Positions 1-13,589 of a DNA stretch of 64,000 nucleotides are shown here, piece by piece. Each line of letters begins with the position of its first letter. Positions within the stretch are counted from its first letter, which is position 1. Made by a program: the position numbers and the translations under genes. Below the pieces are notes generated by a model. That model was not told the origin of the DNA, did not search any database, and saw nothing but the letters and a program-made list of their open reading frames with translations. The DNA lies in contig NC_132896.1 of the NCBI RefSeq assembly GCF_030463535.1, forward strand, positions 23,293,709-23,357,708, in the 5' to 3' direction. Origin of the DNA: Salminus brasiliensis (Eukaryota; Chordata; Actinopteri; Characiformes; Bryconidae).

Positions 1-1347
1 CCAGTAGTCACCTGCAAACAAGCAAGACTTCTGGTTGTCACAGACCTATAACTTCTTTTATAGACTTCTCTGTCCTCCACTCATTACCTGTATTAATGGC
101 ACCTGTTTGAACTCGTTAACAGTATAACTCGGTAACAGAACAACCTCAAACAGTCACACTCCAAACTCCACTATGGTGAAGACCAAAGAGCTGTCGAAGG
201 ACACCAGAAACAAAATTGTAGACCTGCACCAGGCTGGGAAGACTGAATCTGCAATAGGCAAGCAGCTTGGTGTGAAGAAATCTACTGTGGGAGCAATAAT
301 CAGAAAATGGGAGACCTACAAGACCACTGCTAATCTCCCTCGATCAGGGGCTCCACACAAGAGCTCAGCCCGTGGGGTCAAAATGATCACAAGAACGGTG
401 AGCATAAATCCCAGAACCACACGGGGGGACCTAGTGAATGACCTGCAGAAAGCTGGGACCAACATTACAAAGGCTACCTTCAGTAACACACTACGCCGCC
501 AGGGACTCAGATCTTGCAGTGTTCCCCTGCTTAAGCCAGTACATATCCGGGCGCGTCTGAAGTTTGCTAGAAAGCATTTGGATGTTCCGGAAGAGTATTG
601 GGACAATGTCTCATGGTCAGATGAAAAGTAGAACTGTTTGGTACAAACACAACTCGTTGTGTTTGGAGAAGAGTGTATGCTGAGTTGCATCCAAAGAACA
701 CCATACCAACTGTGAAGCATGGGGGTGGCAACATCATGCTTTGGGGCTGTTTCTCTGCAAAGGGACTAGGACGACTGGTCCGTGTACATGAAAGAATGAA
801 TGGGGCCATGTAAAAATCAAAATAGGGCATTGAAGATGAAACGTGGCTGGGTCTTTCAGCATGACAATGATCCCAAGCACACTGCCAGGGTAACAAAGGA
901 GTGGCTTTGTAAGAAGCATTTCAAGGTCCTGCAGTGGCCTAGCCAGTCTCCAGATCTCAACCCCATAGAAAACCTTTGGAGGGAGTTGAAAGTCTGTGTT
1001 GCCCACCGACAGCCCTAAAACATCACTGCTCTAGAGGAGATCTGCATGGAGGAATGGGCCAACATACCAGCAACGGTGTGTGCCAACCTTGTGAAGACTT
1101 ACAGAAAATGTTTGACCTCTGTCATTGCCAAAAAAGGATATATAACAAAGTTTTGAGATTAACTTTTGTTATTGACCAAATACTTATTTTCCACCATTAT
1201 TTGCAAATAAATTCTTTAAAAATCAGATCTCATTTTGTCTCTCATAGTTGAGGTCTACCTATGATGTCAATTACAGGCCTCTCTCATATTTTTAAGTGGG
1301 AGTACTTGCACAATTCGTGACTGATTAAATACTTTTTTTCCCCACTG
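1..1347 (+). mobile_element. Tc1-like transposon, family A copy 1, left end outside window
   Basis: The first bases match the inner left end of the family A copy at 25591, so the outer part of the left terminal repeat lies upstream of the window. The right end closes with the TTCCCCACTG terminus at 1347. Inner and outer right repeats carry the AAATACTT core on the opposite strand, the IR/DR arrangement of fish Tc1 elements. The TA expected after the right end has mutated to CA. The transposase inside is broken. Confidence 0.9.
173..1156 (+). pseudogene. Tc1-like transposase, family A, broken
   Basis: The start at 173 ([10 protein letters not shown]) opens the paired helix-turn-helix DNA-binding region ([19 protein letters not shown]), followed by a basic linker (PRSGAP) and the DDE domain. 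The first catalytic Asp is seen in WSDEK at about 620. A small deletion there shifts the frame, giving TAG at 629-631. A second deletion near 811-828 restores the original frame. The second Asp is in QHDNDPKHT and the Glu in [11 protein letters not shown]. An in-frame TAA at 1016-1018 then cuts off the last ~45 codons, whose reading continues to a natural TGA at 1156. The same TAA occurs in the copy at 13923-14799. Non-functional. Confidence 0.9.
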
Positions 1348-1698
1348 CAATTGACTCTAAAAGTAACTTTTCTGCAACTACATTTGTTTTTATTGTCTTG
1401 CAGTAAGACATGTCTGTTTTACAGTGAATGGACAATGAATAAATTTGTATTGTTAATGTGAGAAATGCACACAAAAGGAAACTACTATTTATTATTATTT
1501 TTTAAGTAGACATATTTAGCTAATTTCTGTCAGTCTTGTATTACTTTCTTACTTTTCCTCAGACAATTGTGTTGACACACACATGTAATGCTAAATCTAA
1601 ATTATTAGCTAATTGAGTTCCAATCAATTCTTTGACTACAGGTGTATAAAACCAAACACCTAGGCATGCAGACTGTTTCTACAGACATTTGTGAAAAA

Positions 1699-2686
1699 AT
1701 GGGCCGATCTCAGGAGCTCAGTGAATTCCAGCGTGGTACCGTGATAGGATGCCACATGTGCAACAAGTCCAGTCATGAAATATCCTCGCTACTAAATATT
1801 CCACAGTCAACTGTCAGTGATATTATAACAAAGTGGAAGCGATTGGGAACAGCGGCAACTCAGCCTGAAGTAGTCGGCCATGTAAAATGACAGAGCAGGG
1901 TCAGTGGATAAGTGCAGAGATTCCCAACTTTCTGCAGATTAAATCGCTACAGACCTTCAAACTTCATGTGGCCTTCAGATTAGCTCAAGAACAGTCCATA
2001 GAGAGCTTCATGGAATCGGTTTCCATGGCTGAGCAGCTGCATCTAAGCCTTACATCACCAAGCGCAATGCAAAGCATTGGATGCAGTGGTGTAAAGCACG
2101 CCGCCACTGGACTCACTAAAGCAGTGGAGACATTTTCTCTGAAGTGACAAATCACGCTTCTCTGTCTGGCAATTCGATGGACCAGTCTGGAGATTTGGTG
2201 GTTGCCAGGAGAATGGTACTTGGCGGATTGTATTGTGCCAAGTGAGTAAAGTTTGGTGGAGGGGGGATTATGGTGTGGGGTTGTTTTTCAGAAGTTTGGT
2301 TCGGCCCCTTAGTTCCAGTGAAAGGAACTCTTAATGCTTCAGCAAGAGAATTTGGTCAATTTCATGCTCCTAACTTTATTGGAACAGTTTGGAGATGGCC
2401 CCTTCCTGTTCCAACATGACTGCGAACCAGTGCACAACACAAGGTTCATAAAAACATGGATGAGCGAGTTTGGTGAAGAAGAACTTGATTGGCCTGCACA
2501 GAGTCCTGACCTCAACCAGATAGAACACCTTTGGGATGAATTAGAGGGGAGACTGCGAGCCAGGCCTTGTTGTCCAACATCAGTGTATGACCTCACAAAT
2601 GCGCTTCTGAAAGAATGGTAAAAAAAATCTCCATAACCACACTCCTAAACCTTGTAGAAAGCATTTCCAGAAGAGTGGAAGCTGTT
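1699..2686 (+). pseudogene. Tc1-like transposase, family B, broken
   Basis: It starts at MGRSQELSEFQRGTVIGCHM, the N-terminal helix-turn-helix. Reading is lost by a frameshift after residue ~55 (stop near 1888) and resumes in patches. SDKSRFSVW near 2145 holds the first catalytic Asp, FLFQHDCEPVHN near 2410 the second, and SPDLNQIEHLWDEL near 2500 the Glu. The last part (LLNLVESISRRVEAV) runs into the LINE insertion. The catalytic triad is recognisable, but multiple frameshifts and the insertion make it dead. Confidence 0.85.
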
Positions 2687-3254
2687 AGAATCAGAATCAG
2701 AATCTCTTTATTTCACCAAGTATGTTACACATACAAGGAATTTATCTTGGTGAGAGCAACACGTATGACAAGTAACAAAAAACACAGAAGACAGTCTTAA
2801 ACTAAAGGAAAATGACACTAAACAATAAATAGGGTAGGGGATAAATTAAAAAAGTAAAAAGTACTAAAGATAATAAAGAGCTGAAAATATATTTACAGAA
2901 AAGAACATCTGTACAGGTGTGCAAATAGTCATAGTGCAAATAGGCAGAGTGCAAAATAGCTGTTCAGTCTGGTTTGGTACAGTTCAGTTGTATGTTTTGA
3001 GGTTTACAGTGGGAGGTGTCCACTGTGGTTGAGGAGCGCTACAGCTCTGGGGAAGAAGCTGTTAGCATGGTGTGTTGTGCTGGTTTTGATGGATCGCAGT
3101 CTTCTACCAGAGGGGAGTGTCTGGAAGAGGAGGTGTCCAGGATGTGAGGGGTCAGATGTAATCTTGCCAGCCCGCTTCCTCACCCTGCTGGTGTAGATCT
3201 GCTGAAGTGATGGCAGGTTACATCCAATGATCCTCTCTGCTGTCCTGATGATGC
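2687..3254 (-). mobile_element. Rex1/CR1-like LINE 3' fragment inserted in a Tc1 element
   Basis: Read on the minus strand, it encodes the C-terminal tail of a non-LTR reverse transcriptase: RIIRTAERIIGCNLPSLQQI, then DPSHPGHLLFQTLPSGRR and NSFFPRAVALLNH, ending in a stop near 3004. An AT-rich 3' UTR and a short GATTCT-type repeat tail at 2687-2705 follow. The 5' end is truncated at ~3254, as is usual for LINE copies. The Tc1 host resumes at GCTGGAAAGGGTGGCC. The GCTG seen on both sides may be a short target duplication. The clade is inferred from the LPSGRR...NSFFP motif pair. Confidence 0.75.
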
Positions 3255-3366
3255 GCTGGAAAGGGTGGCCCAACATCAAATTAAACCATATGGATTAAGA
3301 ATAGAACGTCATTCAAGTTCATATGCATGCAAAGGTAGGCGAGCAAATACTTTTGGCAATATAGTC

Positions 3367-4859
3367 TATGATTCAATATGCTGAATATGACTGTTCTGGT
3401 TTTGATCTGATTTTTTGACAGACAAGACACAATGTCTAGAGACACATTTGTTGCTCTTTTTGTGCTTCTGCAAAATTGACAAGCAACATTGGTGAAGTCC
3501 AAGGCAGGACCCCCTGGTATTGTTTTGTTGGAAGTGACTCTTCATACACAACATTGCCCGTCATGCTGAGATGACATGTCTGTGATTCTGCCTAGAGAGA
3601 TTCACTTCCCTACAACTGAGGACGAGGTCCAGGCTGTGGGAACAGTTGTTTTCTAGGCTGATACTGCACCATGCTGTGGTGATTGATAGATGTCATGTTA
3701 GAATTAAACCTCTATTAAACTTCTAGTTGATGCTTATCACAGAACACAAAAAACAAAACTGAACACTAAAGTTGTTTTCCTTCCTTTTGCTCTAGGCGGA
3801 AAACGACCGCCAGGGCCATTAAATGAGGGCCGTTCATTTGTGGGCTGCCCTGGGAGTGAGCCTGACTCAAGGATTTTAAAGAATGGCCTCATTTACACCA
3901 GGTCTATGTATCCAATATGACATGTTCTCCTAGCTGATGGGGGGTATGCATGCCTTGAGAAACCTCTGGCCTAAAGAAAGGTGTGTAGGAGCAAAGGTAT
4001 AACTCTCAGCACTCCAGGGGTCTTTAGATAATAGAGTATGCCTTTGGAATTATAAAAGCCCACCTCAGGTACATTTTTACGAACATTTTAGATTTGTTCC
4101 AAAAAAGGCTAATTTATTTCAAAATTTTAATATTGCTTTTAAAAAAGTATGTATATATAAATCATCCTATTACACATGATGCAAATGCTGTCACTTCTTA
4201 AGCATCCAGAATTCATCCAGAACCCATAAACCCCCTATGTGGGAAATTACAATTAGAGCTTGTTCCTTAATTTCCAACAACAATGTGTAGTTTGCCATCT
4301 AATTAAGGCAACATCTGTCTAATAGCAAATGCTATTTTTGTCTGCTACTAAAATAATGTTTCAGCTCTGAGAAAATAGCACAAATAAAACCTCTTGCTGA
4401 TATCTGTTAAGCACACAAGACTTTAATTTTTTAATGGCAAGATGGACAAGAACAAGGAGCAATTTGTCACACCCATTTGTCTGACTTTGCATTCTTATGT
4501 TTGTTTCAGTCTATGTGTTCTGCCATGACTGCTTTGTTCTGTGGTGTCTGACCACACTAAGATCACAGTGTCACAGTGGCCATTTTGCACTTGAGTTCAG
4601 TGGCACAGTCACCCCCCCCCTCTTGTCTCTTCTCATATGCTCTCTGCTCTCAGCTGTGGCCTGGACTATTTCTCTACTTGACGGCAATATTTGTCTCTGT
4701 TCTAATCTTCCCAACCTACAAGAACATTGCAGCTAAAACATCATATTAAGAGTTTCTAGCAGCTGAATACTATTTTGTGACAGCAATGTAACATTCTATC
4801 AGTATTTACATACTTAAATAGTACTCCAAGGTCAACAGTTGCGCCTCTAATCCACAAAA
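3367..4859. other. No gene seen; AT-rich unique sequence
   Basis: No open frame here looks coding. A GC-richer block at about 3790-3990 stands out from the surrounding AT-rich DNA and could be a conserved non-coding element, but nothing in the sequence proves it. A run of nine C occurs near 4612-4620. Confidence 0.5.
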
Positions 4860-5330
4860 CCTAATATTAACCTAATATTTGGTTTAATGTCCATTAGCAC
4901 GTGACACATTGACCAGAAACTTTTCATAGCCATCAAAGAACTTATGTCAGAATTCTGGTTGGATATTTGATATTTGTGTGCCATAGCATTATGCTATCGC
5001 TACCATGCTACTAACAGTTGATACAGTGTTCTTGCAGTTGAATGCCTCACCTGTACTCCTCCATCTTTGTCTCATCTAAACATAGGACTTTCCTTTGGAA
5101 GGCTTTTACTTTGTCTATGTGGTAAAAGCTGCAAACAGTCAAGCTTAAGGTGTAGATTTAGAGCAGGGATTTCTTTCTTGGAAGGCAGCCTCTATGGCAA
5201 TGTAAAACGTGTTTGATTGAAGAGAGTGTTACTGGTGTTCCAGCGGCTTCCAGTTAATGGCAGGCCTGTGCCTTAGTGGTTCTTGGGTTGCTCCAGGCTT
5301 TCCAAGCAAATTTCCTTGTTTTTTCAGACC
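4860..5330 (-). pseudogene. Decayed Tc1-like transposase relic (family H)
   Basis: Minus-strand reading in shifting frames gives LEAAGTPVTLSSIKHVLH (the second DNA-binding helix region), LPRKKSLL, then FQRKVLCLDETKME, the block around the first catalytic Asp (usually WSDETKIE). Close to the low end it gives FDGYEKFLVNVSRANGH, resembling the usual C-terminal tail before the stop. The middle, including the second Asp and the Glu, is deleted or unreadable. No terminal repeats were found. It is an old relic, more diverged than families A, B or C. Confidence 0.6.
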
Positions 5331-5693
5331 ATGGCAAAGTGGCTGCATCTCCCAATACGTTGTACATACAAAAGAAATTCCTGACTGTAAATCTACGACT
5401 ATACTCTATATCTGACGTTGATGATTAACTCATCACTAACAACTGGTTTCTTCACTTTTTAAATGTGCTTGAGTGATGTCACAAACCCTCAAGAATAGCT
5501 CTATTTCAAACCTACATAATCTTAATCCTGATGTTATCCTTAGTGATTAGTTTTTGGTCCACTTCTGTTATCATTGGACACTAAATCACTGGGATTGATG
5601 ATGAGAAGGAATTTCATTGTCTTTCTGACATATAAAGGACGGCTCACCATCTGGAATATATTTTGGAAAAGACAGTAATCCTAGACAATCACC

Positions 5694-5966
5694 TTATTTT
5701 TTTCTGATCACTGATCTACTGTAAGCTCTAGTATTGCAAAAGACTTGACTAATACAGTTCCACTCTTGTAGACCTTGGTTTGGTGCCCATCTGGCGCACA
5801 ACGTCCTAAAGTTCTCCCATGTAACTCTTTTGCTGACATTTGGGTTGTATAGTTTTGACTTATCTTTGCTTATGTGTTGGTGGAAGAGTAGAAAGGTAAA
5901 ACATCCATTGTATTGTATAAAGTGTTTGCTGTACATATGACAATAAAGCTCTTAAATCTTAAATCT
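5694..5966 (+). mobile_element. LINE-like 3' end
   Basis: The segment ends with TGACAATAAAGCTCTTAAATC and a short CTTAAAT repeat. This matches the pattern of a LINE 3' UTR (polyadenylation-like AATAAA followed by a short tandem tail). No reverse transcriptase motif is readable upstream, so the assignment rests only on the tail. Confidence 0.35.
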
Positions 5967-6981
5967 GGCCTGACTTTTTTTCTGCAATTCTGGATTCCAC
6001 AAGCATCATACTATATATCTAATCACTGCTCAGCTAGCCTTCAACTACAAAGAAAGACTCATCTCTAGTCAAGTGTGTGTGGATGTCTGTGTGTGCATTT
6101 GTAGACATTCAGAAAAAGAGGCCAGTTTTGATGCATAGAAATGTGTCATGATGGCCCAATTGCAGTAATCAATAACAAGGTGCTATATATAGGGGAGATG
6201 CGGTTATTGGAAATTTGCCAAAAATGAAATAAATGCTTTGATCAGAAGGAGTCAAGTCTTTAAAACAAGATGTAGGGGATAAGGGCGAAGGCTACTGATA
6301 GTGACTTTAATGCTTTTCAACCTGCAAATTTTCTTCCTCAGAAATGTCTAATTCTCTGACTTTACTGCTTAACAGTTCTTTGACATGCCAACACGTTTAT
6401 CTATTTAAAAGAAAACATGAAACTGAGTAATGAGCATTTTTAGCTGACACCTTTGATGCCCATTATTTGATGGTTGGAGAATAACTTGCGTGGGCTGATT
6501 TTAGTGCACACTGATACACATACACACACAAACACAGTACTTCAGAACTCCTGATTGCTCACATTTTAGAAGAACATATTGGTTCAAAGTGCAGTTTATT
6601 TAGACCTTGTCACCCAAAATTCAAAAAGCATGGACAATTAATAAACAGAATTTGAGAAGGGTTGCAGCATCATGGAGAATGATAGTGCCACTGAGCCTTG
6701 CTTTGCCTGCAGCCTGCAGTGGGAGCATGTAGGCGGTGTACAGTCTGGGGAAAGCAGTGAGTCAGAGTCGGGCTGATGCTGCCAGTATGTGTGGGTGTCT
6801 GTGGGAGACTACTTGCTGTCTGTGGGGGTGGCACTGATCCAGAGAGGGCTTTGGCTTGATTTTTAAGATTCTTTGAGGATGAAAAGCGAAATTATTTTTG
6901 CTTTAATACATCAAAACTATTTAATAATCAATGGTACATCATTGAAAATGAATGAAAAGAAATATCCTTTATTTGGTTAAG

Positions 6982-7010
<29 letters not shown>
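6982..7010. repeat. (TA)n microsatellite
   Basis: Uninterrupted alternating T and A for about 29 bases. Confidence 0.95.
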
Positions 7011-7014
<4 letters not shown>

Positions 7015-7600
7015 TACAAAAATATTTTTATGGGATTATAGTATAAACAAATAGTACAGACAATACCAAGCTTACTTGAGGAGGCCTTAGGAAACGATCA
7101 AAGAAACAGACTGATATATAAAAAACTATAGTATATCAATACTATTTATAATAATTATTATATATTATTATATATTAAGATTGGTGGTATTTTACTTAAC
7201 AGCTAATCGAATATAAGTATGTCATATTTTGTTGATTTTTGAAGTAACAAAAAGCACCAATAATGTTTGTGGATTTTTTCCCTCAATTGTAGCAATCTCC
7301 ACATGAACAGCTAAATGCTTGAAGACGAATGCTACCTGTCAGTTCTGTTACATCAGCTAACAGAGGCCCGCACTGGCCAGAATCATGTTGAGATATGAGG
7401 GGAGAGGCCATCCACCCAGAGGCCAATTATGCTTTCTGGGACTCCAGGTCACATATGGCTCTGACTGCCATTCCTTAATGACACTTTAGACAGTGGATAT
7501 TGCAAGATGGAAGTGCTTTAATATATTTTTATTTATCTGTTTAATATAATCCCCCTAACCAAAAATAATTTTGTTTGACCTGATGCTGGTTTGTAATGCA

Positions 7601-7621
7601 TGTGTGTGTGTGTGTGTGTGT
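7601..7621. repeat. (TG)n microsatellite
   Basis: Ten uninterrupted TG units. Confidence 0.95.
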
Positions 7622-9325
7622 CTTTGTTTTGAAGATAATAAATTCAAATAAAAAATAAATTAAGAGTCAGAGAGACTGAGGTTTGTTCAATAGTTTTTGT
7701 GTGGAAAAGATTAGATGTAAGATGGGTTATTAGAAAAATGGTAAGTAATATTCACTGAACATTTCCATGCACCCTTGAGCACAAGAAATAGAGCTTCAAA
7801 TACAATTTGCTCTCATTACAAATAGGCTTGGGCAGAGGAGGATTATCTACACACACACACACAAATCTGAATCACTGTTTACTGTGTTGCTCTTCACAGT
7901 ACAGAATATGCCTCAATTTCAAACAGCTTTAGTCCATACATGTGGGTACGTGACAGCAACTTCCTCCATAAGGGTAGACATGAAAGAGACTATACGCATT
8001 GGTGGGAGAATCAACCTACACACAGTCAGTGTGTTGAGGTTGAATTATCTGAGTGGTTCTCTTTAATTAGAGGCTCATCTCTCATGCAGTACATCATAGG
8101 GGACAGCTACACTGTAAGGACAAAATCCACTTCAGTCCTAGTCCTCCAAGAAGAAAGTGAAGGAAGAAAGAGGCTGGTGTTCAAACTGTAATAGAAAATA
8201 ATAGTCTAAATAAATAAATAATGGCAAATCAATTTTCATGACTAACCGCTTGGGAAACACTCCAAGGACATGCATATTGATTAAAATAAGAAAAACAGGA
8301 CTAAATAAAACCTCTTACATTATTCCATATGTATGAGAAAGTTTGACGCCGGCAGATTTCCTCAGCCTCTTGCCTACAATAACCTAGATTGCCAGGCAAT
8401 TGCTGACAATAACATTGAAAGACTGCAGGATAGTGGGTGGCAAAGTAGACACAGTTGTCATTTTCACTTTTGTGCTGGATACATAAGAAGGATGACGCAC
8501 ATAATATGCATCCTGAGGCCATGTCCTACCAAAAGCTGGCTCTCAAGTACTTTATGTTCAGTATACACTAGATGATGTTGTAACAAACAGCAGTGTTTAG
8601 AGAAACTGTATAGGCTTTATACAGTCTTTAAAACTGGCTCACAATTTCTGTAATGGAGAACTTTTTTTTATCAACATAATAAGTTCAAATATCTAACAGG
8701 CTGACTGGCCTTTTAGTGAAATGTTTCATATTCATAATTCAACCACTAACCTGTCTCCTCTTTTTTAATGCCTTAATTCTGCATTTGCCAACATGGTCTC
8801 ACCTATTTTCACCAGTCCACTGGTAGCACTGTTGAGCAAAATACACACAAACTTGTCTGTCATGTACCAGTCGTTTTTTAGGTATGGTCGGATGGACACT
8901 TTTATCCCACAATGCAACATGAAACAGATAGGGACTCACATCTGAAATAATTATTTTAAAAAATGGATGTTTGAAGCCAATGTATATAATGCAGTGATGT
9001 AATAGAAATAGAAACACTTACTTATTTCCTGTTAGTAGAAAACCAAATGAAGCGGTGAGCTTTTGATACCATGGCAACATCAGGACATATCGTTGTCTTC
9101 ATGATTCGATTACAGAGACCACCACACTGCCTTCTGGGACAGCTTGGACAGCAAGACATCAAATCAGCTAGCTACCTTCAATTAGACACAGCCAATGCTG
9201 GAGAAAACTCTGCTGTTTTCTTTTTACTATTTGGAGATTGTAAAAAAGGAAATTATTGTACCAAAATCAATGGAGAAACAGTAAGGATTACTCATTTCAC
9301 TATGGTTAGTCATTTCACTACAAGT

Positions 9326-9418
9326 TAGGTTAAGAACAATGGTTAAGGTTAGGTTTAAATGTAGATTAAGGCATAGGTTAAGGTTCGGTTCAGATTAGGT
9401 TTAGGTGTAGATTAAGGT
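9326..9418. repeat. Degenerate GGTTAGG-like tandem repeat
   Basis: Recurring GGTTAAGG, GGTTAGG and GATTAAGG units occur with spacers such as TTTAAATGTA. It resembles a degraded interstitial telomere-like or minisatellite array; no perfect TTAGGG run is present. Confidence 0.5.
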
Positions 9419-9645
9419 AATCAAATGACATTTTACATGTTTGTACTTTTTTGCTTGGTTACAGTGATATTGGTTTTGACAAGGAAAATGTCTGTAGTCT
9501 TTTCATTGTATTTTTATTTACGTGTTATTATAGATTTCATATACATTATATAATTTCATTTATATTGTTAGGCAGACACTCGATTATGACTTACAATCTA
9601 AAAATATTTTAGTTGAAGAAATTATGATTAGGAGTTTTGTTAATG

Positions 9646-9669
9646 TGAATGAATGAATGAATGAATGAA
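9646..9669. repeat. (GAAT)n microsatellite
   Basis: Tandem GAAT units occur within GTGAATGAATGAATGAATGA. Confidence 0.9.
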
Positions 9670-10285
9670 CATGCCATATATTTACTACAATGCTATTAAA
9701 GTGCTGTAACTAAATGAGCTTAAGATACTCTTTTTAGGAAGGCGGTCTCTTTAAGAGGGTCATCTTGCCCTACATATAAAAAATATAGTAATAATATGAT
9801 TATCACATTATGGAATGTGATCAGTTATTAAACAAACATTATCAGTGCTTCATTGGCACTGTTTGCATTGTAGCATTGTAGACTTTCATTAAGCATGTCA
9901 AAGTTGACTGAAGCAGGATACTGATAGGTAGACATTGCAGTACAAAAGAAGGGGCTCAGAAGTAATAAAGCTTGTGGAACACAAGTCAGACCATTAGTCT
10001 TATTTTTGGGGTCAGTATGTGCCAATTGTACTTCACTAAAACCTTGAACAATGGTGGAGAAAACATAGTTGAAAAAAAAGGCAAAAGGTATAAAGACACA
10101 GGCAGTAAGTCCAAAGGTCTAGGCACAAAGGCAAGGTTGAAAATACAAAGGTAAAGTCATACATGGAAAACATACACAGGAAATAATGCTCAGTAGGTCA
10201 CCAAAATAGGGATACAATACTTCGCAACTAACTAGGTCTAAAGCCCAGGCTGTTTAAAATATGTAAAATGCTGGATGTACCGTAA

Positions 10286-11756
10286 TGTCCTCCTTCAAGA
10301 GACTTTTATTGTAGTAAGTAAAAGTACATGGTGGAGCTAACATTGATTCCTCCAGGGCCTCCATGGTGCAACATGGAATAGAAACAATACAGTACAGATA
10401 CATAAAGTGCAAACATAAATGTGTAAACATAGAATCAGAACAGTAAATACCATAAATACAACAGACATTAGTCACAGTAAGCAGAGAAGAAGTGCAGTGC
10501 CAACTACTGTGTGTAGTGGGAATAAGGTGTAGAGGTATGTAACTTGCTATGACATAGGTATACGCAATCAGCTTATAATGTATGTGAACACATCAGTTAC
10601 TGAGGAAGAAGAGAACAGTTCTTATGTAATACAGTATTTATCAGTAGTCTGTAGTCTGATAGCTGTGCAAGTAGGAACATGGTGAAGGAAGCTGTGCAAG
10701 TAAGCACATGGTGAAGGAATCAATAGAGGTGTTGTGAGTATGAATAGAGATGTTGTGAGTATGAAGTATGTGTGTGTGAGTGTGTGTTATGTGTGCATGT
10801 AAGCATGAGGTGAGCGGGGGTCTCAGCTTAGTCCTTGTGTGTTGAGAATTCTGACAGCTTGGGGGTAGTAGCTGTTTGAGAGTCTGGCAGTGATTGCTTC
10901 TTCCAGATGGCCGCAGTGAGAAAAGTCTGTGTGAAGGGTGGGTGGGGTCGTGCACAATTCTGGTGGTGTAAAGTGTGTGGTGTAAATGTCCATGAGGAAG
11001 GGGAGAAAAACCCCAATGATCTTCTCAACCTTCCTCACTATTTGCTATAGGGTCTTCTGGTCATGTTGCAATTTTCAAACCAGACAATAATGCAGCTGAT
11101 CACTATGCTCTCCCCAGTCCCTCTATAGTACAAAGTGAGGATGGGAGGAGGAAGATTAGCTTTCCTCACTCTCCTCAGGAAGTAGAGGCACTGCTAGGCT
11201 CTCTTGGTTATGGAGCTGGTGTTGAGGTTCTCTGCAATGTGGACAGAGAGGTTCATTTTCAGTGGGTTGTGGTCAACTCATACTCAATGCTGGTTCATTT
11301 GATTCAAAGTCATCTACCATCTCTTTAGTTTTGCCCATGTTCAGAGACAGGTTGTTGGTTCTGCACCAGTCCGTTAGCCACTGCACGTCCTCTCTGTATG
11401 CTGACTCGTCGTTCTTGCTGATGGGGCCACTGTGGTTGTGTCATCAGCAAACCTGATGATGTGGTTTGAGCTGTACTTTGCAGGATAGTCATGAGTCAGT
11501 ACAGTGAACAGCAGTGGCCTGAGCATAAAACCCTGAGGGTCACCAGTTCTCAGCATGGTGGTGCTGTGGATGCTGCTACCAATCCTGACTGATTAAGGTC
11601 TCTCAGTCAGGAGGTCCAGTACCCAGTTGCACGTGTTCAGACCCAGGGACGTGTTCAGACCCAGCTGGCTCAGTTTTTTAAACAGATGCTGAGGGATGAT
11701 AGTGTTGAATGCTAAACTGAAGTCAATGATGGCAACCATCTGTAGAATGTTAGGGA
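10286..11756 (-). mobile_element. Rex1/CR1-like LINE, 5'-truncated
   Basis: The minus strand carries reverse transcriptase followed by a 3' UTR. The 3' UTR includes the block TGGTGCAACATGG near 10366, shared in reverse complement with the LINE tail at 14991-15182 and in the same orientation with 20442-20560. The 5' end is truncated near 11756. GT-rich stretches at 10730-10800 interrupt the C-terminal part. It lies directly upstream of the nested Tc1 block. Confidence 0.7.
10823..11556 (-). pseudogene. LINE reverse transcriptase, broken
   Basis: From high to low coordinates: TGDPQGFMLRPLLFTVLTH (the PQG block and following helix), then SNHIIRFADDTTTVA, where FADD is the catalytic palm motif holding two Asp residues that bind the metal ions. 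A C-terminal region follows (RKVEKIIGVFLPFLMDIY and NSYYPQAVRILNTQ). Stops and frameshifts separate the blocks, so no functional protein remains. No endonuclease domain lies within the copy. Confidence 0.75.
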
Positions 11757-12196
11757 CGATACGTCATGTTATTCTGTGCTTTAAACCGAGTGTAGAAGTG
11801 TTGTATAAGTTTATCTGGCCTGACACTGATATAAATGTGACTGTCAGGGTCTCCTACTACCCGCCTCAGACCAGCTGCCCACTTATTTATTTTTTAAACA
11901 TTAACCATCATTAATCATGACCTGGGATTCAGACCAGCAACTCTCAGATATTTACAGTGGGGAAAAAAAGTATTTAGTCAGTCACCAATTGTGCATGTTC
12001 TCCCACGTAAAAAAATAAGAGAGGAATTGTAATTTACATCATAGGTAGACCTCAACTATGAGACACATAATGAGAAAAACAATTCTGAAAATCACATTGT
12101 CTGATTTTATTTGAAAGAATTTATTTGCAAATAATGGTGGAAAATAAGTATTTGGTCACCTACAAACAAGCAAGATTTCTGGCTGTCACAGACCTA

Positions 12197-12398
12197 CAGT
12201 GAGTCCAAGAAGTATTTGATCCCTTGCTGATTTTCTTCGTTGGCCCACTAATAAAGACATGATCATTCTATACTTTTAATGGTAGATGTATTCTTACATG
12301 GAGAGACAGAATATTAAAAAGAAAATCCAGAAAATAAATCTAAGGAATATATATTAATTGATTTGTATTTCATGGAGTGAAATAAGTATTTGATCCCT
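12197..12398 (+). repeat. Left terminal inverted repeat (IR/DR) of family C copy 1
   Basis: A 202-bp repeat. The outer direct repeat AAGAAGTATTTGATCCCT is at 12207-12224 and the inner AATAAGTATTTGATCCCT at 12381-12398. These are the expected binding sites for the paired helix-turn-helix domains of the transposase. Confidence 0.9.
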
Positions 12399-12438
12399 TA
12401 GTATTCATTAGCAGTTCTGGCTTTTACAGACCAGTTAG

Positions 12439-13575
<1,137 letters not shown>

Positions 13576-13589
13576 GTGTGTTTGGCAAG

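Larger units (their letters stand above)
1600..3366 (+). mobile_element. Tc1-like transposon, family B copy 1, split by a LINE
   Basis: It aligns by eye with the copy at 28480-29349: the same ACAGGTGTATAAA leader, the same transposase remnants, and the same right end (GCAAATACTTTTGGCAATATAG) followed by TA at 3367-3368. The left terminal repeat is too degraded to place exactly, so the 1600 boundary is approximate. A LINE fragment at 2687-3254 interrupts the 3' part of the transposase. Confidence 0.85.
5967..10285. other. No gene seen; AT-rich DNA with simple repeats
   Basis: No recognisable coding sequence or complete mobile element was found. Short open frames at 7884-8191 and 9071-9328 have no motif, no flanking splice sites and no family likeness. 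The stretch 10030-10250 has an A/G-rich look similar to antisense LTR sequence but cannot be assigned. Simple repeats are listed separately. Confidence 0.5.

Noticed and set aside
7884..8191. Two overlapping open frames of 60 and 83 codons
   Set aside because: No motif, no splice sites, and overlapping frames of similar quality, so chance is the best explanation.
9071..9328. 85-codon open frame starting MATSGHIVVF
   Set aside because: It begins plausibly but has no recognisable domain and lacks supporting splice or promoter signals.
10030..10250. A/G-rich sequence resembling antisense LTR DNA
   Set aside because: No termini, duplications or second copy in the window.
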